Positions 1 through 6,742 are shown, numbered from the stretch's first letter. The stretch is 7,771 nucleotides of DNA from an uncultured Atopobiaceae bacterium (GCA_905233865.1 CAJOGH010000041.1:1-7771); one strand, 5' to 3'. The notes: a model not told the origin generated them from the letters alone. Made by a program: numbers and translations.

Positions 1-1
1 G

Positions 2-388
2 ACCACGGTGAGCGAGTTCCATGCCGACGACGAGGGTAACCTCTGCGCCGTGACGACCGTTCGCCTTGAGCCCAAGCGCGACAAGAAGACGGGACGCGTG
101 AGCATGGTTCCGGTCAAGGGCAGCGAGGAGACGCTTCCCTGTCAGCTCCTGCTCATCGCGGCCGGCTTTGTGGGCGCGCAGAAGTATGTCTCGCGCGCCT
201 TTGGCCTGGAGCTCGACGAGCGGGGGCGTGTGGTATGCGCGGGCGATGGCCACGCCACCACGCAGGAGAAGGTGTTCTGCGCCGGCGACATGCGCCGTGG
301 CCAGTCGCTCGTGGTCTGGGGAATCGCCGAGGGCCGCGCCTGTGCCGCCGAGGTCGACAACTACCTTATGGGCTACTCGCTGCTGTAG
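2..388 (+). CDS. gltD: Glutamate synthase (NADPH) small subunit, C-terminal part (5' end outside window)
   Basis: This is the last 128 codons of an FAD/NAD(P)H-dependent oxidoreductase. The frame is open from base 2, so the gene starts to the left of the window, and the GTG at 8 is an internal Val codon. The fragment ends in the GltD-type FAD-binding signature: a LLIAAGFVG strand-turn, then CAGDMRRGQSLVVWGIAEGR, then AAEVDNYLMG. In the family, the AGD segment contacts the FAD and the RRGQSLVVWAIAEGR stretch is highly conserved. The small subunit takes electrons from NAD(P)H and passes them through flavin and Fe-S centres to the large subunit, which makes glutamate from 2-oxoglutarate and glutamine. 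GltD-like proteins also occur without a large subunit, and the large-subunit gene is not in view, so a related role as a stand-alone GltD-like oxidoreductase cannot be excluded. The stop is TAG, 14 bases from the convergent stop of the next gene. Confidence 0.92.
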   Translation, partial: TTVSEFHADDEGNLCAVTTVRLEPKRDKKTGRVSMVPVKGSEETLPCQLLLIAAGFVGAQKYVSRAFGLELDERGRVVCAGDGHATTQEKVFCAGDMRRGQSLVVWGIAEGRACAAEVDNYLMGYSLL

Positions 389-402
389 CGGCTGCCGTGC
401 GC

Positions 403-1380
403 CTACACCAGGTAGGGGAGGGGCTCGCCCCTCACGAGGGCGGCCACGGCCTCCATGCCCATCCTGCGCAGCGCGTCGTCCGCAGGCTCGCTCACATAGG
501 CCGTGTGGGGCGTGACCACGCACTGCGGGTGGCGCAGCAGGCGCTGGTTCAGGAGCTCCGGCTCGTGGTCGTGGACCATCACGTCGATGCCGGCCGCGCA
601 TATGGTGCCGTTGTCGAGGGCGTCCACGAGAGCGTCCTCGTCCACGACGGCACCGCGAGCGGTGTTCACGAGAAAGGCCGTCGGCTTCATGAGCGCCAGC
701 TCGCGCGCACCTATGAGCCGCTCGGTCTGGGGGATCAGCGGGCAGTGGAGACTCACGACGTCGGAAGCAGCCAGCAGCTCGTCCAGGCTCTCGGCCTTGG
801 CACAGCCCGCGGCGGCGAGCTCTTCCGCGCTCTTGGTGGGCGCCCACACGAGTACTCTCATCCCCAGTGCTTGCGCGAGTGGTGCCACCTCGCGCGCGAT
901 GCCGCCAAAGAAGACCAGGCCACACGTGAGGCCGTCGGGGCGAACGGGCATGTAGCCCTCGCGCGGCGCCCATATGCCGTCGAGTACCTGGCGGTGGCTT
1001 ATGCTCACACGCCGCATCAGGTCGAGCATGAGAGCCACGGCGTGGAGCGCCACGTCGCGCGAGCAGTAGCCAGGACATGTCGTCACCGCGATTCCCAGCC
1101 TGCGCGCCTCGTCAAGGTCGATGTGGTTGGTGCCAATGGAGAGGCTCGCGTACAGGCGCACGCCCGCCTCGTGGGCGGCGCGCAGCTGTTCCGCGCGCAT
1201 GGGCGCGTTCTCACCCACGATGGACTCGCAGCCGGCCATGAGCTCAGGCGTCGGGCTCACGCCTGTCGGGTGCGCCACGCCCACGAGCTCGATCTCGCTG
1301 CCCAACCCCCACTCGTCGAGGATGCGCTGAGCCTTGCTCTTGTCGCCCTTGATGGTGTAGTAGAGGACCTTGTGTGCCAT
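403..1380 (-). CDS. D-2-hydroxyacid dehydrogenase family protein (NAD(P)-dependent)
   Basis: A 325-residue cytosolic dehydrogenase of the D-isomer-specific 2-hydroxyacid family, normal in length. These enzymes interconvert 2-keto acids and D-2-hydroxy acids using NAD(P)H. The catalytic triad is present: Arg242 in VNTARGAVVDEDAL, Glu273 in HDHEP, and His292 in VVTPHTA. The N-terminal half of the substrate domain has the usual SIGTNHIDLDEARRLGI and TTCPGYCSRDVA segments (residues 81-111). The dinucleotide fold begins near residue 154, but it reads GLVFFGGIA: the first Gly of GxGxxG is Phe157, while Gly159 and Ala162 occupy the other two positions. No acidic residue follows the second strand (VLVWAPTKS), so NAD versus NADP preference is unclear. 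The substrate (phosphoglycerate, lactate, glyoxylate or other) cannot be told from sequence. The ATG at 1380 is preceded by AGGAAGGGAG. It faces gltD and is not in its operon. It is divergent from the Fe-S operon. Confidence 0.9.
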   Translation of the reverse strand: MAHKVLYYTIKGDKSKAQRILDEWGLGSEIELVGVAHPTGVSPTPELMAGCESIVGENAPMRAEQLRAAHEAGVRLYASLSIGTNHIDLDEARRLGIAVTTCPGYCSRDVALHAVALMLDLMRRVSISHRQVLDGIWAPREGYMPVRPDGLTCGLVFFGGIAREVAPLAQALGMRVLVWAPTKSAEELAAAGCAKAESLDELLAASDVVSLHCPLIPQTERLIGARELALMKPTAFLVNTARGAVVDEDALVDALDNGTICAAGIDVMVHDHEPELLNQRLLRHPQCVVTPHTAYVSEPADDALRRMGMEAVAALVRGEPLPYLV

Positions 1381-1412
1381 GTGCGCTCCCTTCCTGCCCT
1401 AGCTTAGCGCAC
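1381..1412 (-). promoter_or_regulatory. Possible hairpin enclosing the ribosome binding site of the dehydrogenase gene
   Basis: In the - strand transcript, GTGCGCT (1406-1412) can pair perfectly with AGCGCAC (1381-1387). The loop is 18 nt and contains AGGAAGGG, the main Shine-Dalgarno sequence. The 3' arm abuts the ATG. The pairing is seen directly. Any role in controlling translation is inference, and a 7-bp stem in GC-rich DNA can arise by chance. Confidence 0.35.
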
Positions 1413-1446
1413 GTGATAATGGGGACAGGTGCGATAGGCCGGGCAT

Positions 1447-1577
1447 CTGCGTTTTGGTACCTAATTGACCCTTCTGGCGGGTGAGGGACCGCATTGCTGC
1501 CGTTGGAAACCTGGGGCTTTGTCGTCGCAGGCGGCTTCTGGTCGTGTGGGGAGGGTCAAATGGGCACCAAAACGCAG
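1447..1577. repeat. 131-bp element bounded by 27-bp imperfect terminal inverted repeats (MITE-like or intergenic repeat)
   Basis: The left arm (1447-1473) starts CTGCGTTTTGGT. The right arm (1551-1577) ends ACCAAAACGCAG, its exact reverse complement. Across 27 positions 23 match, including the outer 12 bp and an inner GACCCT/AGGGTC block. The 77-bp centre has no ORF of note, and the heptamer CTTCTGG occurs at 1471-1477 and again at 1535-1541. No target-site duplication is visible at the borders: the left flank ends gggcat and the right flank starts tgaggg. The structure fits a small non-autonomous mobile element, a dispersed intergenic repeat, or a large RNA hairpin in a leader. The inverted repeat is certain, but the interpretation is not. 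Confidence 0.6.
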
Positions 1578-1728
1578 TGAGGGCTTCCGAGATTTGTTCT
1601 GTATTTGTACTTACCTCCGTGTGTGCGATTTGTGAGTGGACGTGCCGTAAACTTTGTGTCATAGGCGCGCGTTTTGCGCCGGAGCTGTGTAACAAAGCAT
1701 CCGGTAGCGGCCGGGTGCAAGTTAAGGT

Positions 1729-1737
1729 GGAGAGGAG
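1729..1737 (+). promoter_or_regulatory. Ribosome binding site that fixes the start of the Fe-S scaffold gene
   Basis: GGAGAGGAG lies 4 nt before the ATG at 1742. The same frame is open back to an ATG at 1481, but that extension would be translated through the inverted-repeat element and has no family similarity. The start at 1742 is therefore preferred, giving a 230-residue protein. Confidence 0.8.
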
Positions 1738-1741
1738 AACC

Positions 1742-2434
1742 ATGCAGTATTCAGTGGAAGTGGAGAACATGTGCCCTGTTGCCAAGGGTGCATACCATGG
1801 GCCCGCGCCCATCCCCGAGGAGGGAAAGTGGGTTCAGGCCAAGGAGGTCTCTGACATCTCCGGCTACACGCACGGCATTGGCTGGTGTGCCCCTCAGCAG
1901 GGTGCCTGCAAGCTGAGCCTCAACGTCAAGGACGGTGTCATCGAGGAGGCCCTCGTCGAGACCATTGGCTGCTCGGGCATGACCCACTCCGCCGCCATGG
2001 CCGCCGAGATCCTTCCCGGCAAGACCATCCTTGAGGCTCTCAACACCGACCTCGTCTGCGACGCCATCAACGTCGCCATGCGCGAGCTGTTCCTGCAGAT
2101 CGTCTACGGCCGCACGCAGACCGCGTTCTCCGAGGACGGCCTGCCCGTGGGCGCTGGCCTCGACGACCTCGGCAAGGGTCTCCGCTCCATGATCGGCACC
2201 ACCTACGGCACCAAGGCTAAGGGTGCGCGCTACCTCGAGCTCGCCCAGGGCTACGTCACGCACATCGCTCTTAACGCGGACAACGAGATCATCGGCTTTG
2301 AGTACGTCAACTTTGGCATCATGGCCGAGAACATCAAGAAGGGCGTCGACGCCAACGAGGCGTACGAGAAGGCCATTGGCCGCTACGGCCAGTGGGATAA
2401 CCCCGCCAAGGTCATCGACCCGCGCGACGAGTAG
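1742..2434 (+). CDS. NifU/IscU-like iron-sulfur cluster assembly scaffold protein
   Basis: A 230-residue cytosolic protein whose first half matches the IscU/NifU N-terminal scaffold fold, on which Fe-S clusters are built before delivery to target proteins. The segment from GACKLSLNVKDGVIEEA to ETIGCSGMTHSAAMAAEIL is the characteristic core. Cys56 and Cys77 fall at the first two scaffold cysteine positions, and Cys106 (DLVCDAI) is the likely third. Cys11 and Cys49 are additional. The Asp that follows the first cysteine by two residues in IscU (CxD) is not present here; the sequence reads CKL. Residues 110-230 form a C-terminal extension absent from classical IscU, containing ARYLELAQGYVTHIALNAD and IIGFEYVNFGIMAENI. 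The gene is first in a two-gene operon with the GGGtGRT gene, 17 bases apart. No cysteine desulfurase is in the window, so whether it serves general Fe-S assembly or a dedicated client is unknown. Confidence 0.88.
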   Translation: MQYSVEVENMCPVAKGAYHGPAPIPEEGKWVQAKEVSDISGYTHGIGWCAPQQGACKLSLNVKDGVIEEALVETIGCSGMTHSAAMAAEILPGKTILEALNTDLVCDAINVAMRELFLQIVYGRTQTAFSEDGLPVGAGLDDLGKGLRSMIGTTYGTKAKGARYLELAQGYVTHIALNADNEIIGFEYVNFGIMAENIKKGVDANEAYEKAIGRYGQWDNPAKVIDPRDE

Positions 2435-2451
2435 AGAAAGGGAGGTAAACC

Positions 2452-3456
2452 ATGTCTGTTACGTTTGAGGGTTACGAGCGCCGCATCGACAAGATTACCA
2501 AGACGCTCGACGAGTATGGCATCGCCTCTCTTGAGGAGGCCCGCCAGATCTGCACCGACAAGGGCTTTGACCCCTACGAGATCACCAAGGACATCCAGTC
2601 CATCGCCTTCGAGAACGCTGCCTGGGCCTACACCGTGGGCTGCGCCATCGCTGTGAAGAAGGGCTGCACCACCGCCGCCGACGCCGCTGCCGCCATTGGC
2701 ATCGGCCTCCAGTCCTTCTGCGTCCCCGGCTCCGTTGCCGAGGACCGCAAGGTCGGTCTGGGCCACGGCAACCTGGGCGCCATGCTTCTGGGCGAGGACA
2801 CCGAGTGCTTCGCCTTCCTGGCTGGCCACGAGTCCTTCGCTGCCGCTGAGGGCGCCATCGGCATTGCCAACAACGCCAACAAGGCTCGCAAGAAGCCCCT
2901 CCGCGTCATCCTGAACGGCCTGGGCAAGGACGCCGCCCAGATCATCGCCCGCATCAACGGCTTCACCTATGTCCAGACCAAGTTTGACTACTTTACGTCT
3001 GAGCTCGAGGTCGTCAAGACCATCCCGTACTCCGATGGTCCCCGCGCCAAGGTCAACTGCTACGGCGCCGACGACGTCCGCGAGGGCGTTGCCATCATGT
3101 GGCACGAGAACGTTGACATCTCCATTACGGGCAACTCCACCAACCCGACCCGCTTCCAGCACCCGGTCGCCGGCACGTACTTCAAGGAGCGCACGCTCGC
3201 TGGCAAGAAGTACTTCTCCGTCGCCTCTGGTGGCGGCACTGGCCGTACCCTGCACCCGGACAACATGGCTGCCGGCCCCGCCTCCTATGGCATGACCGAC
3301 ACCATGGGCCGCATGCACTCCAGCGCCCAGTTCGCTGGCTCCTCCTCCGTCCCCGCGCACGTGGACATGATGGGCCTCATTGGCATGGGCAACAACCCGA
3401 TGGTCGGCTGCACCGTTGCGTGCGCCGTCGCCGTCGAGGAGGCCATGAACAAGTAG
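2452..3456 (+). CDS. GGGtGRT family protein, function unknown
   Basis: A 334-residue protein recognised by the motif that names its family, GGGTGRT, at residues 260-266, within a strongly conserved-looking C-terminal region (SVASGGGTGRTLHPDN, then MTDTMGRMHSSAQFAGSSS). It has no signal peptide or clear membrane helix, so it is probably cytosolic. Glycine-rich stretches also occur at 101-110 (VGLGHGNLGA). Eight cysteines are present (34, 64, 72, 90, 119, 203, 320, 324); the C-terminal pair CTVAC could bind metal or a cluster, but this is conjecture. The family has no established reaction to my knowledge. Its gene typically lies beside a NifU-like scaffold gene, as here, which suggests an Fe-S related role. 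A strong GGAGGT site sits 5 nt before the ATG. Codon use is strongly C-ending, hinting at high expression. A terminator follows 22 bases after the stop. Confidence 0.9.
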   Translation: MSVTFEGYERRIDKITKTLDEYGIASLEEARQICTDKGFDPYEITKDIQSIAFENAAWAYTVGCAIAVKKGCTTAADAAAAIGIGLQSFCVPGSVAEDRKVGLGHGNLGAMLLGEDTECFAFLAGHESFAAAEGAIGIANNANKARKKPLRVILNGLGKDAAQIIARINGFTYVQTKFDYFTSELEVVKTIPYSDGPRAKVNCYGADDVREGVAIMWHENVDISITGNSTNPTRFQHPVAGTYFKERTLAGKKYFSVASGGGTGRTLHPDNMAAGPASYGMTDTMGRMHSSAQFAGSSSVPAHVDMMGLIGMGNNPMVGCTVACAVAVEEAMNK

Positions 3457-3478
3457 TTCGTGCCCCATATGCACTAGG

Positions 3479-3508
3479 AAGGCCGCCACACTTGTGGCGG
3501 CCTTTTTT
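3479..3508 (+). terminator. Rho-independent terminator of the Fe-S scaffold/GGGtGRT operon
   Basis: AAGGCCGCCAC (3479-3489) pairs perfectly with GTGGCGGCCTT (3494-3504) around an ACTT loop, and a run of six T (3503-3508) follows. It ends the + strand operon. Read on the - strand, the stem is followed by TTCCTAG rather than a T tract, so it would be a weaker stop for the convergent transporter operon. Confidence 0.95.
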
Positions 3509-3551
3509 CATACCAATCGGGGGCAGGCTCGGCGCTCCTTGCTGGCTCTGT

Positions 3552-6500
3552 CTACTCCTGGACCTTGAGCGCTAGCGCGAGTGGCACGCGTCTGATCCTG
3601 CGCGCGTGGACGACGGCCACGAGCGCGTAGCAGGCAAGGCCAAGCGCTATCTCCAAAAGCAGTCGGTCGTATGGCAGCGTCACCACGAAGTTGCCGTTGT
3701 AGCGCATGAAGACGACCTTCACGAGCAGGACGATAAGAGCGACGACGATGGGAATCGCCACGACAAGCGACACGACGACGGTCTGCGAGATGGACCTCAG
3801 GTAGAGCCTGTTGATCTCCCGGGTGCGGTAGCCAAAGACCTTCATGTAGGAGATTGCGCGCGCGTTGTGCTCGATCACCGTCTTGGTGAGCAGGTACATG
3901 AGGACGACGTACACGGCAACCGCCACCCCGACGAACACGCCCATCATGCCGCCCATCGAGTCCTGCATCTGGCTAGCGATCTTGTCCATCTGGTCGGGCG
4001 TGAGGTCTCCCGCCACGTAGCGCTCGTCAAGCGCGAGGGGCTCGTCGCTCAGGTACCCGCTAAAGAAGTCCGCGTCCTTGCCAAGCAGCTCGTTGGCCGC
4101 CCCCAGGGGCATGTAGACGCTCATGGTCCCATCGTTGCCCCAGACGCCCTCGATGGGAAGACGGTAGGTGGCGTTCTCGTACTTGTCAAACAACTCGACG
4201 GTGTCGCCAAGGTGCAGCCCAAACTTGGCCATGAGACCTCGTCCCGCCATGATGCCGCCGGAGGGAAGCGTGAGGTCCGTGTAGTAGCGCGAGTCGGGCA
4301 TGATGCCATAGAGCGTGACGCTCTCGAAGCCGTTGTCGCCCCCGCGCGCGAACTCGAGCTGCGAGGCCACGTACTTCTCGGCAGAGGCTATGGCCTCGGG
4401 GCTGTTCTCCTGCGTGTTCACCACGTGGGCGTCCTCGTCTATCTTGGACGCCTGTTGCAGGAGCTCAAAGAACTCGCGGCGCGACATCCCGCCAAGGTCA
4501 AGGGAGCCAAGCCCGATGGCGCCAAAGTCGAGTGCGTCGACGTCAAAGGTTGCAAAGTCGATGTCGTCAAAGCTGATGTTGTCAGCGTCAAAGGTCGCAA
4601 GGTCGACCTCGCCCAGCCCATAGTTGCTCAGGTCGACGACCGAGCTGGTCAAGATGCCGGAGCGCACGAGGCGGTCCCAGGGAAGGTTCTGTGCGTCGAC
4701 GGAGTCGAGCTGTGCGGAGAGGTCCGCGCCGCTGGCAAGGTCGATGCGACCCAGTCCCCAGTACGTCAGGTCGATGGTGGACGAGCGCATGATGCCGTCA
4801 TCCACGAGCGCGCCCCAGTCGATGCCCGCAGCGTCGATCCCATCGAGCCCCGCGCCCGAGTCATCAAGGATGTCGACGGTGCCCAGACCGTAGTCGTCCA
4901 GGCTCACGTAGCGCGGGCCGACGATGCCTGCCTCAACGAGGAGCGCGAGGTCGTCTTGGGAAAGCGAGCCGGGGTCAGAGGTGGCCGCGCCAAGACGCTC
5001 CACGTCAACGCCCTGTGCCACAAGCCCGGCGAGCTTCTCGGGCGAGGGGTCAAAGGTGAGCCGCGAGGTCACGGTCTGCTGGAGCGCGTCCTCGTCAAGA
5101 AGGCCCTCCACCTTGCCCCTCACGATGCGCTCGAGGGCGCTCTCGTTGAACCTGTCCTCCACCTGGCCCCTGACGCCATCGGCAACCTTATCCTCGAGGT
5201 AGCTTGCCATCAGGTCCTTGACCTCGTCCTTGTTCACGCGGGACATGTCTACGCCGTCGGCGAGCCTGAGTGCCGCGGCGTACATCTGACGCTGTTCCGG
5301 CGTGCCGTCAAGCTCGAGCGGCGTCTTGAGGGTGTAGGCGTGGGCGGAAACAAGGCTCTGCGCCAGCGACTCGGCATAGTGGTCAACGGTCGGCAGGAGG
5401 CAGAAGCCAAAGAGCAAAAGGAGAGACGCAAAGAGGATGCCCACGAACAGTGTCGAGAAGGACGACAGGTTGCGACCGAACACGCGCAGCCTAAAGCGGG
5501 TTTGGAAGCGCAGGGAGGCCGGGAGAGCGTGGCCGCCCTTGCGCGAGCGCTTGGAGGTCTCGCGCCGCAGGAACTGCAGCGGCGTGCAACGGAGCTTCCG
5601 TGCGAGCCCCACGAGCGTCACCACAAAGAGTATTGCGAGCGGGAGCAGTGTGGACTGGAAGAACACGCCCCAGTCCCAGATGGTGTGATAGGGCGGGAGG
5701 CTATAGCTGTTGTAGTAGAGCCCCGACATGGCGTCGATGCAAAAGGCGTAGCCAAGGATGTTGCCAAGCGCGGCGCCGACGATGCCCGAGGCCATGGGCA
5801 GCGCGATGTAGTGGGCAAGCAGCTCGCGCTTGCGGTAGCCGGAGGCCAGCAGTGTCCCTATGACGGCGCTCTCCGCATCGATGGTGCTCGAGGTCAGCAC
5901 GACGAACACAAACGCCAGAATGACGACCATGAGGTAGAGCATCACGGTCCACATGAGCGTGTCGCCCTCGACGTCGTCCTTTGCGTAGCCTATGCCGTTG
6001 TTCGCGCTCTTGTCGACAAAGTCGGTGACGACGACGCCCTTGTCCTTGAGGGTGTCCATGATGTCCTGTTCCAGGTCGGTACGGGCGGCGTCATCGAGGC
6101 TCTTGTCGTGCATGACGAGGGAGTAGGTGTAGGAGCAGCTCTGGCCGTCCATGAGCGCGAAGCCCTCGTCCGAGAGTTCGGCGGTGGTAAAGGTCTGGGC
6201 GTTGAACACGAAGTCGGTGTTCTTTTGGAACAGCGCCTGGTAGTCGCTGAGCGACATGATGCCGCTCACGGTCATGTCGTGGCCTGCCACGCGCACGACA
6301 TCGCCGACCCTGATGCCGTGGTTGGAACAGAACACGCGGTCGAGGGCGATCTGGTCCGCACTCGTAGGAGCGGTGCCCTCAAAGTAGGCGGCGCGGTCGA
6401 CCGCCTGGCGCACCTTGTGAACGCGTGCGCTCATCTCCGCACTGCTGTCGTGGGCGATAAGAGCCACGTCGTAGCTAAAGTTCTCGTAGACGTCCACGCC

Positions 6501-6734
6501 GTGTGACTCGACCGTCTGAACGGCATCGTCGCCCATCTTGAACGAGCACGTCAGACGTGCGTCCTCGATGTCGTACGTGGCGTCACTCGCGTCGAGGATC
6601 TGGTGGATGGACGTGGCGGCCATGAGGAAGCCAGCCACGAGTGAGATGGTCAGGACGAGCAGGACTATGATGCCCAGCCACTTGCCCAGGTTGGACTTGA
6701 ACTCACGGGGAAGGCGCTTGGAGAGGGGTGACAC
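3552..6734 (-). CDS. ABC transporter permease, two FtsX modules with large repeat-containing external domain
   Basis: A 1060-residue membrane protein and the permease partner of the ATPase upstream. By hydrophobicity there are eight membrane helices, near residues 18-40, 258-281, 308-331, 352-376, 426-449, 929-951, 981-1008 and 1024-1042. This is the 4+4 plan of tandem FtsX-like permeases. The FtsX-type cytoplasmic turn is seen twice: IGTLLASGYRKRELLAHY (292-309) and ISYMKVFGYRTREINRLY (961-978). The first external domain spans roughly 45-255. The second, about 450-925, contains a predicted helical part (480-560), three tandem 24-residue repeats starting at 599, 643 and 689, a period-five stretch to 747, and a MacB-like end (800-925). 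Such transporters export lipids, lipoproteins or peptides, or work as mechanotransmitters; the substrate here is unknown. The start is GTG, with AAAGG 8 nt upstream inside the 13-base gap after the ATPase stop. There is no sign of truncation. Confidence 0.9.
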   Translation of the reverse strand: MSPLSKRLPREFKSNLGKWLGIIVLLVLTISLVAGFLMAATSIHQILDASDATYDIEDARLTCSFKMGDDAVQTVESHGVDVYENFSYDVALIAHDSSAEMSARVHKVRQAVDRAAYFEGTAPTSADQIALDRVFCSNHGIRVGDVVRVAGHDMTVSGIMSLSDYQALFQKNTDFVFNAQTFTTAELSDEGFALMDGQSCSYTYSLVMHDKSLDDAARTDLEQDIMDTLKDKGVVVTDFVDKSANNGIGYAKDDVEGDTLMWTVMLYLMVVILAFVFVVLTSSTIDAESAVIGTLLASGYRKRELLAHYIALPMASGIVGAALGNILGYAFCIDAMSGLYYNSYSLPPYHTIWDWGVFFQSTLLPLAILFVVTLVGLARKLRCTPLQFLRRETSKRSRKGGHALPASLRFQTRFRLRVFGRNLSSFSTLFVGILFASLLLLFGFCLLPTVDHYAESLAQSLVSAHAYTLKTPLELDGTPEQRQMYAAALRLADGVDMSRVNKDEVKDLMASYLEDKVADGVRGQVEDRFNESALERIVRGKVEGLLDEDALQQTVTSRLTFDPSPEKLAGLVAQGVDVERLGAATSDPGSLSQDDLALLVEAGIVGPRYVSLDDYGLGTVDILDDSGAGLDGIDAAGIDWGALVDDGIMRSSTIDLTYWGLGRIDLASGADLSAQLDSVDAQNLPWDRLVRSGILTSSVVDLSNYGLGEVDLATFDADNISFDDIDFATFDVDALDFGAIGLGSLDLGGMSRREFFELLQQASKIDEDAHVVNTQENSPEAIASAEKYVASQLEFARGGDNGFESVTLYGIMPDSRYYTDLTLPSGGIMAGRGLMAKFGLHLGDTVELFDKYENATYRLPIEGVWGNDGTMSVYMPLGAANELLGKDADFFSGYLSDEPLALDERYVAGDLTPDQMDKIASQMQDSMGGMMGVFVGVAVAVYVVLMYLLTKTVIEHNARAISYMKVFGYRTREINRLYLRSISQTVVVSLVVAIPIVVALIVLLVKVVFMRYNGNFVVTLPYDRLLLEIALGLACYALVAVVHARRIRRVPLALALKVQE

Positions 6735-6742
6735 GAAACCGA

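Larger units (their letters stand above)
1381..1741. other. Divergent intergenic region between dehydrogenase and Fe-S scaffold genes
   Basis: This 361-base region separates two divergent genes and must hold promoters for both. It contains the dehydrogenase leader hairpin (1381-1412), a 131-bp inverted-repeat-bounded element (1447-1577), and a 164-base leader before the Fe-S scaffold gene. That leader is richer in T than the flanking genes and includes a small GC hairpin, GGCGC (1664-1668) with GCGCC (1676-1680). I found no -35/-10 pair with good spacing on either strand. TAAACT at 1648-1653 is the best -10-like hexamer for the + strand but lacks a -35. No tRNA, known riboswitch or convincing small ORF was recognised. 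Confidence 0.6.

Noticed and set aside
418..433. GAGGGG-CTCG-CCCCTC hairpin at the 3' end of the dehydrogenase gene
   Set aside because: It lies inside coding sequence and has no T tract on either strand, so it is not a credible intrinsic terminator.
235..1407. 390-codon open frame on + over the dehydrogenase
   Set aside because: Antisense shadow rich in His/Arg/Ala with no family similarity. The - strand frame has the complete dehydrogenase catalytic set.
1465..1493. TTGACC as a possible -35 box on + within the inverted-repeat element
   Set aside because: The hexamer 17 bases downstream is accgca, which is not a -10, so no promoter is supported.
1481..1741. 87-residue N-terminal extension of the Fe-S scaffold from an upstream ATG
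   Set aside because: It would be translated through the inverted-repeat element. The ATG at 1742 has an excellent ribosome binding site and gives the expected family N-terminus.
1399..1812. 137-codon open frame on the - strand across the intergenic region
   Set aside because: It spans the inverted-repeat element and the start of the scaffold gene and shows no protein-family pattern. It would also overlap the dehydrogenase leader.
2383..3489. 368-codon open frame on the - strand over the GGGtGRT gene
   Set aside because: Low-complexity Gly/Ala/Val/Asp sequence, antisense to a gene with very biased codon use, and it would have to read through the terminator hairpin.
3606..6506. 966-codon open frame antisense to the permease
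   Set aside because: It has a His/Val/Glu/Arg-rich composition with no recognisable motif. It is the mirror of a real FtsX permease with strong G/C-ending codons, which suppresses stops on the opposite strand.
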